Positions 19,076 through 30,048 of a DNA stretch of 64,000 nt are shown piece by piece. Every line of letters begins with the position of its first letter. Positions within the stretch are counted from its first letter, which is position 1. Under the pieces are notes generated by a model. That model was not told the DNA's origin, searched no databases, and saw only the letters and a list, made by a program, of their open reading frames with translations. Source of the stretch: Neisseria sp. oral taxon 014 str. F0314 (GTDB lineage: Bacteria; Pseudomonadota; Gammaproteobacteria; Burkholderiales; Neisseriaceae); NCBI RefSeq assembly GCF_005886145.1, contig NZ_CP040504.1:1488001-1552000 (forward strand), in the 5' to 3' direction. A program made the position numbers and the translations under genes.

Positions 19076-20863
19076 ATGAATGCCGAACAAAAACTCTCCG
19101 CCCTGCGCCAAACCATGCGCGAACACAACCTGGACGCCTGGATTATCCCGTCCGCCGATCCGCATTTGTCCGAATACCTGCCCGAACACTGGCAGGCGCG
19201 GGTGTATTTTTCCGGCTTCACCGGCTCGGTCGGCACCTTGGTCGTTACCGCCGACAAAGCCGGCCTGTGGGCGGACAGCCGCTATTGGGAACAAGCCGCA
19301 CACCAGCTCCAAGGCAGCGGCATAGAATTGCAAAAAGTCGGCGAAGTCGCGCCCTACACCGACTGGCTGGCCGCCGAACTGCCGGACGGCGCGTCGGCGG
19401 GTGCGGCGGCCGACATGCTGTCGCTGACCGCCAAACGCCAGCTTGAAACCGCCTTCGCCGCCAAAAACATCCGCCTGGACGTATCGCGCGACATTGCCGA
19501 CGCGGTTTGGACCGGCCGCCCCGCCCTGCCGCAGGAAACCGTTTTCCCGCACGACACGGCCTTCGTTTCCGAAACCGCCGCCGCCAAACTCGCCCGCGTG
19601 CGCGCCGCCATGAAAGAACAAGGCGCGGCCTGGCATCTGATTTCTTCGCTCGACGACACCGCATGGCTGACCAACCTGCGCGGCAGCGACGTACCGTACA
19701 ATCCCGTGTTTCTGTCGTATCTGCTCATCGGCACCGATTCGGCCGTATTGTTTGTCGATGAAGCCAAACTGAATCCGGCATCGCGCGCGCTGCTGGCCGA
19801 AGCGGGCATCACCACCGCGCCCTACGCCGCCGTGCGCGAAGTCTTGGGCAAAATTTCAGACGGCCTGCTCGTCAACCCCGACAAAACCGCCGTCAGCACG
19901 CTGCAACTCATGCCGTCTGAAAACCGCCTGATTGAAAACATCAACCCGTCCACCCTGTTCAAATCCGTCAAATCCGCCGCCGATTTGGACCATGTGCGCG
20001 AAGCCATGCGGCAGGACGGCGCGGCACTGTGCGGCTTCTTCGCCGAATTCGAGCGCAATCTGGCCGACGGCACCGCCATGAACGAGCTGGACATCGACAC
20101 CATGCTCCACAAATACCGCAGCGCGCGCCCGAACTTCGTTTCACTCAGTTTCAACACCATCGCCGGCCACAACGCCAACGGCGCGCTGCCGCACTACGCC
20201 GCCACGCCCGAAGCGTTCAGCGACATCACCGGCAGCGGCCTGCTGCTGATTGACTCGGGCGCGCAATATCTGGGCGGCACCACCGACATCACCCGCGTCG
20301 TCCCCGTCGGCGAAACCACGCCCGAACAAAAACGCGACTACACGCTGGTCTTAAAAGCCCATATCGCGCTGGCCGAAACCGTGTTCCCTGAAAACATCGG
20401 TTCCACCCTGCTCGACGCCATCTGCCGCAAACCCCTTTGGCAGGAACAATGCAACTACGGCCACGGCACGGGGCACGGCGTGGGCTACTTCCTGAACGTG
20501 CACGAAGGCCCGCAGATTATTTCCTACCTCACACCCGCCAATCCGAACCAAACAATGAAGGCAGGCATGATTACCTCCAACGAACCCGGCCTCTACCGCC
20601 CGGGCAAATGGGGCATCCGCATCGAAAACCTCGTCGCCAGCCTGCCCGTGGCATCGCCGCAGGAAACCGAATTCGGCAAATTCCTGCATTTCGAAACCCT
20701 CACCCTCTGCCCGATAGACACGCGTCCGATAGACTTCGGCCTGCTGACCAAGGCAGAAGTCCGCTGGCTCAACGCCTACCACGCCGACGTGCGTGAAAAA
20801 CTGCTGCCGCTGGTAGACGGCGCAGCGCGCGACTGGCTGATATTGCGGACGGAAGCAGTGTAG
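19076..20863 (+). CDS. Aminopeptidase P family (M24B) metalloenzyme
   Basis: A 595-residue Xaa-Pro aminopeptidase of the long, eukaryote-like type: two creatinase-like N-terminal domains (~1-310) and a pita-bread catalytic domain. Metal ligands are visible: the Asp in LLIDSGAQY (~residue 391), the Asp in TTDITRVV (~402), the His in GHGTGHGVG (~465), and Glu in SNEPGLY (~501) and RIENLV (~515). It removes N-terminal residues before proline in the cytoplasm. The ATG has GAAGGA 8 bases upstream. A single uptake sequence lies in the leader and others are translated inside the gene. Confidence 0.92.
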   Translation: MNAEQKLSALRQTMREHNLDAWIIPSADPHLSEYLPEHWQARVYFSGFTGSVGTLVVTADKAGLWADSRYWEQAAHQLQGSGIELQKVGEVAPYTDWLAAELPDGASAGAAADMLSLTAKRQLETAFAAKNIRLDVSRDIADAVWTGRPALPQETVFPHDTAFVSETAAAKLARVRAAMKEQGAAWHLISSLDDTAWLTNLRGSDVPYNPVFLSYLLIGTDSAVLFVDEAKLNPASRALLAEAGITTAPYAAVREVLGKISDGLLVNPDKTAVSTLQLMPSENRLIENINPSTLFKSVKSAADLDHVREAMRQDGAALCGFFAEFERNLADGTAMNELDIDTMLHKYRSARPNFVSLSFNTIAGHNANGALPHYAATPEAFSDITGSGLLLIDSGAQYLGGTTDITRVVPVGETTPEQKRDYTLVLKAHIALAETVFPENIGSTLLDAICRKPLWQEQCNYGHGTGHGVGYFLNVHEGPQIISYLTPANPNQTMKAGMITSNEPGLYRPGKWGIRIENLVASLPVASPQETEFGKFLHFETLTLCPIDTRPIDFGLLTKAEVRWLNAYHADVREKLLPLVDGAARDWLILRTEAV

Positions 20864-20890
20864 GATTCGATACGGGATATGTGTAAAGAA

Positions 20891-20930
20891 AGGCCGTCTG
20901 AAAAACCATTGCCAAGTTTTCAGACGGCCT
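20891..20930 (+). terminator. DUS inverted-repeat terminator after the aminopeptidase gene
   Basis: AGGCCGTCTGAAAA and its complement with a 13-base loop, about 28 bases downstream of the stop. Confidence 0.7.
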
Positions 20931-21030
20931 GTTTCAAAAAAAAAATCAAACCACCATATAAGATTAAGTAAGGAAAACATCGAACTAACACTTCTTACTT
21001 ACTAAAGATGGTGAAATAAAAAGGAATAAA

Positions 21031-21561
21031 ATGACCAAAAGAACAGCAATAAAAACGACCATTCCTGAAATCGTTGATTATTGGTTTTCAAGAGTTTATG
21101 AAGGGGATTTGAGTGTCGATGCCTCAGAAGCCCATGAGAGGTGCTGGCGATGCGGTTATCAAACCAAACTGAAGCGCTACCATATCATCCCCCATTCCCG
21201 CAGAGGGGCAGACGAACCTTCTAATTTGGTTTTGTTATGCAAAAAATGTCATTTAAAAAATCCGAATGTTTCTGACCCTGAGATTATGTGGGATTGGCTC
21301 AAAGCCTACCGAACTTCTCTGTACAACACTTTTGGGATAATACAGGAGTTTGAAGAATATAAGAAAATCTATGGCGTTTCTTTTTCAGAGCAAATGATGA
21401 AGCTGGGCATATCAAAAGTTGAAGAATTAGAGCCCTTGATTGCTTCAAAAATGGAAGGCTGCACTCGTCATTTCGGCGAATCTCATTTGAACAAGGCAAC
21501 CTTTGCAGGAATATTGAGAATGATTTACAAAGAAATCGTAAAAGACCGACCCAAAACCTAA
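21031..21561 (+). CDS. HNH endonuclease domain protein
   Basis: A 176-residue protein with a clear HNH fold at ~37-75: CWRC, then HIIPHSRRG with the catalytic His, NLVLLC and KKCH, giving two CxxC-type metal knuckles. The rest (~80-176) is helical and not recognised. The gene is much richer in A+T than the aminopeptidase before it and lacks uptake sequences, which suggests transfer. HNH proteins of this size may be restriction enzymes, homing-type nucleases or parts of defence systems; no methylase or partner gene is adjacent. Confidence 0.8.
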   Translation: MTKRTAIKTTIPEIVDYWFSRVYEGDLSVDASEAHERCWRCGYQTKLKRYHIIPHSRRGADEPSNLVLLCKKCHLKNPNVSDPEIMWDWLKAYRTSLYNTFGIIQEFEEYKKIYGVSFSEQMMKLGISKVEELEPLIASKMEGCTRHFGESHLNKATFAGILRMIYKEIVKDRPKT

Positions 21562-21604
21562 GGAATGCAAAAATTTTAAGAAAATCATAATGCCCGTTGA
21601 GGAG

Positions 21605-21976
21605 CATACAGGTCGAACGATAAGCCGGGTTCTGTCGTCGGACAGTCATTCCTCTAGGCGCATCATTGCTGATACGCTCCAGCAACCTACCCGAACGCTC
21701 GGCGGGCCGCGTCAATGCGTTCTGTTTGGTCTTGCTCCGAATGGGGTTTGGCCTGCTGCGCCCTGTTGCCAGGGGCACGGTGCGCTCTTACCGCACCTTT
21801 TCACCCTTACCTGTGCCGCCTTTTCAGACGGCCATCGGCGGTTCTGCTCTCTGTTCCACTTTCCGTCGCGTTGCCGCGCCCGGCCGTTAGCCGGCATTCC
21901 GCCCTGCGGAGCCCGGACTTTCCTCCCCGTATGCCTTGCGGCGATACGCAGCGACTGCCTGTCCAGCCTGTATGCG
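21605..21976 (-). ncRNA. rnpB: RNase P RNA (bacterial class A)
   Basis: The minus strand carries the conserved core of RNase P RNA: AGGCTGGACAGGCAGTCGCTGC at the 5' end (P1-P4 region), GGGGAGGAAAGTCCGGGCTCC, then AAGGTAAGGGTGAAAAGG-like and GGTAAGAGCGCACCG segments, and the 3' block GAGGAATGACTGTCC followed by ACAGAACCCGGCTTATCG. It is the catalytic subunit that trims tRNA 5' ends. The 5' end is estimated from the promoter and the 3' end from E. coli alignment by eye, so both are good to about 10 bases. One uptake sequence lies inside the RNA near 21822. Confidence 0.95.
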
Positions 21977-21982
21977 CGGCGG

Positions 21983-21988
21983 ATTATA
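21983..21988 (-). promoter_or_regulatory. rnpB -10 element
   Basis: Read on the minus strand this is a perfect TATAAT preceded by TGTGC, 7 bases before the inferred 5' end of RNase P RNA. The -35 region at normal spacing falls at the edge of an inverted uptake-sequence pair (GACGGC-like hexamer), so it matches consensus poorly. Confidence 0.6.
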
Positions 21989-22000
21989 GCACAAGGCGGG

Positions 22001-22059
22001 GCAAGGCCGTCTGAAACCGCTGCAAAATGCGGTTTGCCAACCTTTTCAGACGGCCTTGC
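22001..22059. repeat. Inverted DUS pair upstream of rnpB
   Basis: GCAAGGCCGTCTGAAA and its exact complement are 16-base arms enclosing a second small inverted repeat (CCGC...GCGG). It abuts the rnpB promoter rather than following a gene. Confidence 0.65.
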
Positions 22060-22248
22060 ATCCTGCCGCAATGTCATAACCATAACGCGGCAAAGTGTGT
22101 CAAAAGCACAGCAACCGCACCCGCCGCACCGCCTGCTTTCACAGAAAGGAACATTTTTTTCATTTCAGACGGCCAAACGGATTGAATAGCTTAGATTTAC
22201 ACGGTAAACTTATACCATTAAATTTTTTAATGATAACACTCACTCACT

Positions 22249-22953
22249 ATGAAACCCGCCTTTGATGTAAAGTCAGCCCGGCTTGACGTGCTGGCCGTTC
22301 AACTGCACACCGCAGATTTAACCGAATTAGAAGAATTTTTACGCCAGCGTACCGGTCAATATCGAGAGCTGGATGTCGTACCTTTCATATTGGATGTGCA
22401 GGATTTTGACCATCCCGAATCCTTGAACACCGGTGCAGTGGTTTCATTATTCGCCCGTTACGGAATGCAGATTCTGGGCTTGCGCCACACCAGCGAAATT
22501 TGGGCGCCGTATGCCGCCAAGCTCCATTTGGTGTTTACGCTCGGCGACAGTGTCCCCGCCGAACCCCAGCCCAAAGCAGCGACCCCCGCCCCAGTCCAAA
22601 CACCGGCTGCCGGCAATCCGACCGTATTGGTCAGCACGCCGGTCCGTACCGGACAGCAGGTTTACGCCGAAAACGCCGACTTAATCGTTACCGGCGCCGT
22701 CAGCCAAGGCGCAGAACTTATCGCCGACGGCAACATCCACGTTTATGCACCGATGCGCGGGCGCGCATTGGCAGGTGCGGGCGGCAACCGCAATGCCAGA
22801 ATCTTCATCCATTCCATGCAGGCGGAACTGGTATCCGTCGCAGGTATCTATCGAAACTTCGAGCAGGATTTGCCCGACCACCTGCATAAAAAACCGGTGC
22901 AGATTTCATTACAGGACGACCGTTTGGTCATCAGCGCAATCGACGCGGAGTAA
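22249..22953 (+). CDS. minC: Septum site-determining protein MinC
   Basis: A 234-residue inhibitor of FtsZ polymerisation. The N-terminal domain (~1-105) binds FtsZ. After a proline-rich linker (KAATPAPVQTPAAGNP), the C-terminal right-handed beta helix (~130-225) has the repeated glycine pattern (GAVSQGAELIADGNIHVYAPMRGRALAG) that binds MinD. It heads the minC-minD-minE-oxyR set, with 32 bases to minD. Confidence 0.95.
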   Translation: MKPAFDVKSARLDVLAVQLHTADLTELEEFLRQRTGQYRELDVVPFILDVQDFDHPESLNTGAVVSLFARYGMQILGLRHTSEIWAPYAAKLHLVFTLGDSVPAEPQPKAATPAPVQTPAAGNPTVLVSTPVRTGQQVYAENADLIVTGAVSQGAELIADGNIHVYAPMRGRALAGAGGNRNARIFIHSMQAELVSVAGIYRNFEQDLPDHLHKKPVQISLQDDRLVISAIDAE

Positions 22954-22985
22954 AACCCATTTTTAGTATCTGAAAAGGAAATATT

Positions 22986-23798
22986 GTGGCAAAAATTATT
23001 GTAGTAACCTCAGGTAAAGGCGGCGTAGGTAAAACCACTACCAGCGCCAGCATCGCAACCGGCCTGGCCTTGCGCGGGCACAAAACCGCCGTCATCGACT
23101 TCGATGTCGGCCTGCGTAACTTGGATTTGATTATGGGCTGCGAACGCCGCGTAGTTTACGACCTAATCAACGTTATTCAAGGCGAAGCAACACTCACCCA
23201 AGCGCTGATTAAAGACAAAAACTGCGAAAACCTGTTCATCCTGCCCGCATCGCAAACCCGTGACAAAGACGCCCTGAACAGGGACGGCGTAGAAAAAATC
23301 ATGACCGAACTGACCGAAAAAATGGGTTTCGAATACGTTATCTGCGACTCCCCCGCCGGTATCGAGCAAGGAGCACTGATGGCACTCTACTTTGCCGACG
23401 AGGCCATTATCACGACCAACCCCGAAGTTTCCAGCGTGCGCGACTCAGACCGCATTCTGGGCATCCTGCAAAGCAAATCCCGCAAAGCGGAACAAGGCGG
23501 CACGGTAAAAGAACACCTGTTGATTACCCGCTACTCCCCCGAGCGCGTTGCAAAAGACGAAATGCTGTCGGTACAGGACATCTGCGACATCCTGCGCATC
23601 CCGCTCATCGGCGTGATTCCAGAATCGCAAAACGTATTGCAGGCTTCCAATGCCGGCGAACCCGTCATCCACCAGCAGGATGCTACCGCGGCAGAAGCCT
23701 ATAAAGACGTTATTGCCCGACTGCTCGGCGAAAACCGGGAAATGCGTTTCTTGGAAGCCGAGAAAAAAGGCTTCTTCAAACGACTGTTCGGAGGTTGA
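22986..23798 (+). CDS. minD: Septum site-determining ATPase MinD
   Basis: A 270-residue ParA-type ATPase with the deviant Walker A motif KGGVGKTT at residues ~10-17 (signature lysine in GKGGVGKT), a switch region around DFDVGLRNLD, and a C-terminal amphipathic membrane-targeting helix (KKGFFKRLFGG). It recruits MinC to the membrane and oscillates under MinE. It starts with GTG after AAAAGGAAATATT. minE begins 3 bases after its stop. Confidence 0.97.
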   Translation: MAKIIVVTSGKGGVGKTTTSASIATGLALRGHKTAVIDFDVGLRNLDLIMGCERRVVYDLINVIQGEATLTQALIKDKNCENLFILPASQTRDKDALNRDGVEKIMTELTEKMGFEYVICDSPAGIEQGALMALYFADEAIITTNPEVSSVRDSDRILGILQSKSRKAEQGGTVKEHLLITRYSPERVAKDEMLSVQDICDILRIPLIGVIPESQNVLQASNAGEPVIHQQDATAAEAYKDVIARLLGENREMRFLEAEKKGFFKRLFGG

Positions 23799-23801
23799 TT
23801 C

Positions 23802-24068
23802 ATGTCTCTGATTGATATCCTGTTCGGCAAAAAAACCAAAACCGCAACCGTTGCGCGCGACCGCCTGCAAATCATCATCGCACAAGAACGCGCTCAAGGC
23901 ACAAGCGCAACACCCGATTACCTGCCGACATTGCGCAAAGAGTTGCTGGAAGTCCTGTCGAAATACGTCAATGTATCACTTGACGACATCCGTATCTCTC
24001 AAGAAAAACAAGATGGTATGGATGTTCTCGAACTGAACATCACCCTGCCCGAACAAAAAAAGGTTTAA
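23802..24068 (+). CDS. minE: Cell division topological specificity factor MinE
   Basis: An 88-residue protein with an N-terminal membrane-binding and MinD-stimulating segment ([23 protein letters not shown]) and a C-terminal dimer domain with [26 protein letters not shown]. It triggers MinD ATP hydrolysis and places the septum at mid-cell. Both flanking genes are within 3 bases, so expression is coupled. Confidence 0.97.
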   Translation: MSLIDILFGKKTKTATVARDRLQIIIAQERAQGTSATPDYLPTLRKELLEVLSKYVNVSLDDIRISQEKQDGMDVLELNITLPEQKKV

Positions 24069-24071
24069 TCC

Positions 24072-24992
24072 ATGACGCTGACCGAATTGCGTTATATCGT
24101 AGCCGTCGCGCAAGAGCGTCATTTCGGACGCGCAGCGCGGCGCTGCTTCGTCAGCCAGCCCACCCTTTCCATCGCCATCAAGAAGCTGGAAGAAGAACTT
24201 TCAGTATCGCTGTTTGACCGCAGCAGCAACGATATCATTACCACCGAAGCAGGCGAACGCATCGTCGCCCAAGCCCGCCGCGTATTGGAAGAAGCGGACT
24301 TAATCAAGCATTTGGCCAATGAAGAGCAAAACGAGCTTGAAGGTGCATTCAAACTCGGCCTGATTTTCACCGTTGCCCCGTACCTGCTGCCCAAGCTGAT
24401 TATGGCTTTGCGCGAAAGCGCGCCTAAAATGCCATTGATGCTGGAGGAAAACTATACCCACATTCTGACCGAAACCCTCAAACGCGGTGATTTGGATGCT
24501 ATCGTTGTTGCCGAACCGTTCCAAGAACCGGGCATTGTTACCGAACCGCTTTATGACGAGCCTTTCTTTGTTATTGTCCCTAAAGGACACCCGTTTGAAG
24601 AATTAGATGCCATTACTCCTCATCTACTGTCGGAAGAGAAGGTCTTGCTGTTAACCGAAGGTAATTGTATGCGCGATCAAGTGCTGGCAAGCTGTTCGGA
24701 ACTAGCGGCCAAGCAGAGGATTCAAGGGTTGACCAATACCTTGCAAGGCAGTTCCATCAACACCATCCGCCATATGGTTGCCAGCGGCCTTGCCATCAGC
24801 GTCATGCCCGCTACGGCACTGACCGAAAACGACCACATGCTGTTCAGCATTATCCCGTTTGAAGCAACCGCACCCAAACGCCGCGTCGTATTGGCTTACC
24901 GCCGCAATTTCGTACGACCTAAAGCCTTAACTGCTTTGCGCAATGCAATATTACACTCTCATCTGAACGGTGTTACTTTTGTAAAAGAGTAA
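24072..24992 (+). CDS. oxyR: Hydrogen peroxide-sensing regulator OxyR
   Basis: A 306-residue LysR-type regulator. The N-terminal DNA-binding helix (HFGRAARRCFVSQPTLS) is the OxyR form, and the redox pair of cysteines is present with the right spacing in GNCMRDQVLASC (~199 and ~208), so peroxide forms a disulfide that switches the protein. Its start is 3 bases after minE, as known for other Neisseria, which links division-site and oxidative-stress genes in one transcript. The TATA-rich leader expected for an autonomous promoter is absent, so transcription probably comes from the min operon. Confidence 0.95.
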   Translation: MTLTELRYIVAVAQERHFGRAARRCFVSQPTLSIAIKKLEEELSVSLFDRSSNDIITTEAGERIVAQARRVLEEADLIKHLANEEQNELEGAFKLGLIFTVAPYLLPKLIMALRESAPKMPLMLEENYTHILTETLKRGDLDAIVVAEPFQEPGIVTEPLYDEPFFVIVPKGHPFEELDAITPHLLSEEKVLLLTEGNCMRDQVLASCSELAAKQRIQGLTNTLQGSSINTIRHMVASGLAISVMPATALTENDHMLFSIIPFEATAPKRRVVLAYRRNFVRPKALTALRNAILHSHLNGVTFVKE

Positions 24993-25003
24993 TTTCTACA
25001 TAC

Positions 25004-25061
25004 AAACAGGCCGTCTGAAAAATAAAGGGGCAAAACCTCTTATTTTTCAGACGGCCTGTTT
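25004..25061. terminator. Long DUS hairpin after oxyR
   Basis: AAACAGGCCGTCTGAAAAATAA and its complement make 22-base arms with a 14-base loop, one of the longest such hairpins in the window. It ends the min-oxyR transcript and faces the convergent atp operon. Confidence 0.75.
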
Positions 25062-25138
25062 TATTCTCAAGCCCATTAAGCAAAAGTCTTTACTACACCC
25101 TATCATTTTCACTATTGGCAATATCAATTAGCCAACAA

Positions 25139-25162
25139 AAAAGCACGGCGAACCGTGCTTTT
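25139..25162 (-). terminator. Rho-independent terminator of the atp operon
   Basis: On the minus strand AAAAGCACGG TTCG CCGTGCTTTTTT is a 10-base stem with a tetraloop followed by six T, about 20 bases after the atpC stop. This is a textbook intrinsic terminator without uptake sequence. Confidence 0.85.
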
Positions 25163-25180
25163 CCTTTAAAACAAATATTC

Positions 25181-25606
25181 CTATTTGTTTCTTTGCGAAC
25201 GAAGATAATCCAAAGTTTTAAGCTGGGCAATCGCTGCCGCCAGAGCAACTTGCGCTTTAGCCAACGATTCGTCATCTTGAGCTTGCGAAATACCAGCTTC
25301 CGCCACTTTTTTCGCTTCCTCTGCTCGAGCCTGATCCATTTCACCACTGCGTACTGCCACATCAGCCAAAATGGTTATCTTTTCAGGTTGTACTTCCAAC
25401 AGTCCTCCCGAAACGGCAACCAACACTTCCTCCGTTTGGTCAGGCACAGTCAAGCGCAATGCCCCAGGACGCACCAAACTCATAATCGGCTCATGTCGCG
25501 GATAAATACCGAGTTCACCTTGCACAGTCGGAATAACTACAAATGTAGCTTCGCCTGAGTAGATATTTTGTTCGTTACTTACCACTTCAACTTGCATGAC
25601 ATTCAT
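25181..25606 (-). CDS. atpC: ATP synthase F1 subunit epsilon
   Basis: A 141-residue central-stalk subunit: N-terminal beta sandwich with QGELGIYPRHEPIMSLVRPG (residues ~30-49) and a C-terminal two-helix inhibitory domain. It is the last gene of the operon, 10 bases after atpD, and is followed by a strong terminator. Confidence 0.97.
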   Translation of the reverse strand: MNVMQVEVVSNEQNIYSGEATFVVIPTVQGELGIYPRHEPIMSLVRPGALRLTVPDQTEEVLVAVSGGLLEVQPEKITILADVAVRSGEMDQARAEEAKKVAEAGISQAQDDESLAKAQVALAAAIAQLKTLDYLRSQRNK

Positions 25607-25616
25607 GCCAGCCTCC

Positions 25617-27023
<1,407 letters not shown>

Positions 27024-27052
27024 CTAATTTCCTGTACAGGTTTCAGACGGCC

Positions 27053-27928
27053 TCAAACTGCCGCCGCTCCTGCCACAATTTCTGTCAATTCCGTGGTAAT
27101 CGCAGCTTGACGCGACTTGTTGTATACCAACCGCAACTCTTTGATGGCATTGCCTGCATTGTCGGTCGCAGCTTTCATTGCAACCATACGAGCGGCTTGT
27201 TCTGATGCCATATTATCGCTTAATGCTTGGTAAACCACAGATTCCAAATAGCGACGAACCAAATATTCCAACACGGCAACGGGACTCGGTTCATAGCGGT
27301 AATCCCAGTTGTAATCATTGCGCGTATTGACTTCGTCCATCACACTCTGTCCGATGGGCAGCAACACCTCCATACGCGGTTCTTGGCGCATGGTATTGAT
27401 GAAGCCCGAGTAAACCAACTGAATCACATCTAACTCATGCTTTTCATATCGTTGGAATATTTCGGTTAATGGTCCCAGCAGCGTTTCCATTTTTGGGGTA
27501 TCGCCTAAATTTGTCGCACTGGCGATGATATTTAACCCAATATTTTGACAGGCCGCTAAACCTTTACTGCCCAAACATACAACTTCAACTGCAATGCCCT
27601 TTTCCTGATACTCTTGGACTTGCGCCAAAAATCGCTTTAATACGTTAGCATTCAAGCCTCCACACAAGCCTTTATCGGAAGTAATTAAAATGAAACCAGC
27701 CTTGCGGATTTCGCGGTGAGGTTCCAATAATTTAATCCCATGATCCGAATTGGTTTGTGCCAAATGGCTCATAACCAAACGTACTTTTTCGGCGTACGGA
27801 CGCGCCAAGCGCATCCGCTCCTGAGTCTTCCGCATTTTGGAAGTTGACACCATCTGCATCGCTTTAGTGATCTTTTGGGTATTCTGAACACTTCGGATTT
27901 TGGTGAGAATCTCTTTCCCGACTGCCAT
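27053..27928 (-). CDS. atpG: ATP synthase F1 subunit gamma
   Basis: A 291-residue rotor-shaft subunit with the conserved N-terminal coil (EILTKIRSVQNTQKITKAMQ) and C-terminal coil (NAIKELRLVYNKSRQAAIT). It lies 24 bases after atpA. Confidence 0.98.
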   Translation of the reverse strand: MAVGKEILTKIRSVQNTQKITKAMQMVSTSKMRKTQERMRLARPYAEKVRLVMSHLAQTNSDHGIKLLEPHREIRKAGFILITSDKGLCGGLNANVLKRFLAQVQEYQEKGIAVEVVCLGSKGLAACQNIGLNIIASATNLGDTPKMETLLGPLTEIFQRYEKHELDVIQLVYSGFINTMRQEPRMEVLLPIGQSVMDEVNTRNDYNWDYRYEPSPVAVLEYLVRRYLESVVYQALSDNMASEQAARMVAMKAATDNAGNAIKELRLVYNKSRQAAITTELTEIVAGAAAV

Positions 27929-27952
27929 TTCAGACTCCTTTCATCTCAAATC

Positions 27953-29500
27953 TTATGCTTGGTAGGCATAAGAAGATTTGAAAGATTTCATGGCTTCGGC
28001 CAATATCTGCTCGCTTTCATCAGACATTGCACCTGATGAATTGATGACATCCAAAACACCGGGCTGTTGTGTACGGACATAACTTAAAAACTCCGTCTCA
28101 AAAGCCAAAGCTTTAGAAACCGGTACATCCTCATATGAACCGTTATTAATTGCCCATAAAGTCAGAGCCATTTCAGCAGTATTCAAGGTACAGAACTGTT
28201 TTTGTTTCATCAGTTCTGTAACCACTTCGCCATGCTGCAGCTGTTTACGCGTTGCTTCATCTAGATCGGAAGCAAACTGAGAGAACGCGGCCAATTCACG
28301 ATACTGAGCCAATGCCAAACGAATGCCACCACCCAATTTTTTGATCACTTTGGTCTGCGCCGCGCCACCTACACGCGATACAGAAATACCAGCATTGATT
28401 GCCGGACGGATACCTGCATTAAACAGGTCAGTTTCCAAGAAAATTTGACCGTCGGTAATCGAAATAACGTTGGTCGGTACGAATGCAGATACGTCACCAG
28501 CTTGCGTTTCAATGATAGGTAGTGCTGTTAACGAACCCGTTTTTCCTTTGACCGCACCGTCAGTCAACTTTTCAACCTCATCTTGATTGATACGGGCAGC
28601 ACGTTCCAATAGGCGGGAATGCAGATAGAACACATCACCCGGATATGCCTCACGACCAGGAGGACGACGCAATAATAGGGAAATCTGGCGATACGCAACA
28701 GCCTGTTTAGATAGATCATCGTATACGATCAAAGCATCTTCACCGCGGTCACGGAAAAACTCACCCATTGTACAACCGGCATATGGGGCGATATATTGCA
28801 GGGCGGCGGCCTCCGAAGCTGTCGCTGCCACAACAATAGTATGTTCCATTGCGCCGTATTCTTCAAGTTTGCGAACCACATTAGCAATGGATGAAGCTTT
28901 TTGACCAATTGCCACATAAATACAGATAACATCGGTATCTTTTTGATTTACAATCGCATCCAATGCTACTGCAGTTTTACCGGTCTGACGGTCACCAATA
29001 ATCAGCTCACGTTGTCCCCGACCAATCGGAACCATTGAATCAATTGCCTTCAAACCCGTCTGCATCGGCTGATCAACCGATTTACGGGCAATTACACCAG
29101 GTGCAATTTTTTCGATTGGTGCAGTTTGAGTCGTATTAATCGGGCCTTTACCATCAATCGGGCGACCCAGCGCATCAACTACGCGCCCAACTAATTCACG
29201 ACCAACCGGTACTTCTAAAATACGGCCAGTACATGTAACTGTATCACCTTCTTTAATGTGCTCATATTCACCCAACACTACGGCACCTACAGAGTCGCGC
29301 TCTAAGTTCATAGCCAAACCGAAAGTGTTACCCGGGAATTCGAGCATCTCACCTTGCATTGCGTCTGATAAGCCGTGAATACGCACAATACCATCTGTCA
29401 CGGAAATAACCGTACCACGTGTACGAACTTCCGTATTTACAGACAAATTTTCGATTTTGGCTTTAATCAATTCGCTAATTTCAGCAGGATTAAGCTGCAT
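27953..29500 (-). CDS. atpA: ATP synthase F1 subunit alpha
   Basis: A 515-residue nucleotide-binding subunit with GDRQTGKT at ~169-176 and the F1 signature [13 protein letters not shown] near 365. It lies 10 bases after atpH. Confidence 0.99.
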   Translation of the reverse strand: MQLNPAEISELIKAKIENLSVNTEVRTRGTVISVTDGIVRIHGLSDAMQGEMLEFPGNTFGLAMNLERDSVGAVVLGEYEHIKEGDTVTCTGRILEVPVGRELVGRVVDALGRPIDGKGPINTTQTAPIEKIAPGVIARKSVDQPMQTGLKAIDSMVPIGRGQRELIIGDRQTGKTAVALDAIVNQKDTDVICIYVAIGQKASSIANVVRKLEEYGAMEHTIVVAATASEAAALQYIAPYAGCTMGEFFRDRGEDALIVYDDLSKQAVAYRQISLLLRRPPGREAYPGDVFYLHSRLLERAARINQDEVEKLTDGAVKGKTGSLTALPIIETQAGDVSAFVPTNVISITDGQIFLETDLFNAGIRPAINAGISVSRVGGAAQTKVIKKLGGGIRLALAQYRELAAFSQFASDLDEATRKQLQHGEVVTELMKQKQFCTLNTAEMALTLWAINNGSYEDVPVSKALAFETEFLSYVRTQQPGVLDVINSSGAMSDESEQILAEAMKSFKSSYAYQA

Positions 29501-29510
29501 GAAAACTCTC

Positions 29511-30044
29511 CTAATTTGTCATAGTCGTATACAAAGCATTTAATTTGCCCCGTATAGACAAATCCAAGACCTGATCACCCACTTCTACCCTTATCCCCCC
29601 AATTAATTTTGGATCGACTTGGGTTGTTACTACCAATTCAGTGTTGAAGCGCTTTTTCAGCATTTCAGTCAATTCTGCCGCTTGAGCAGAAGTCAATTCA
29701 TAAGCACTGTAAATAACGGCTGACTTGGTATCGTTGAGTGTCAAGGTTAAGTCTTGATATTGCACATAAACTTCCGGCAAAATCGGTAACCGTTTCTGCT
29801 CAGCCAAAACAGTCACGAAATTTTTGAGACTGTCGTCTTTTAAACCGACCAAATCAGTTAATAATCTTGCCTTTTCGGAAGTGTCCGTTTCAGGTTGTTC
29901 GATTAAGGAAATCACTTTTTCCTGCCGTACAACCGCCGACAGATTTTTAAGTTCGCCCAACCAAGACTCTATCTGTTTTTTTTCCTGAGCTAAACCAAAT
30001 AATGCTTTCGCATACGGCCTAGCAATAGTTGCGAACTCTGCCAT
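29511..30044 (-). CDS. atpH: ATP synthase F1 subunit delta
   Basis: A 177-residue OSCP/delta family subunit joining F1 to the peripheral stalk: N-terminal helical domain ([19 protein letters not shown]) and the C-terminal signature [22 protein letters not shown]. It is 4 bases after atpF. Confidence 0.97.
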   Translation of the reverse strand: MAEFATIARPYAKALFGLAQEKKQIESWLGELKNLSAVVRQEKVISLIEQPETDTSEKARLLTDLVGLKDDSLKNFVTVLAEQKRLPILPEVYVQYQDLTLTLNDTKSAVIYSAYELTSAQAAELTEMLKKRFNTELVVTTQVDPKLIGGIRVEVGDQVLDLSIRGKLNALYTTMTN

Positions 30045-30048
30045 AAGA

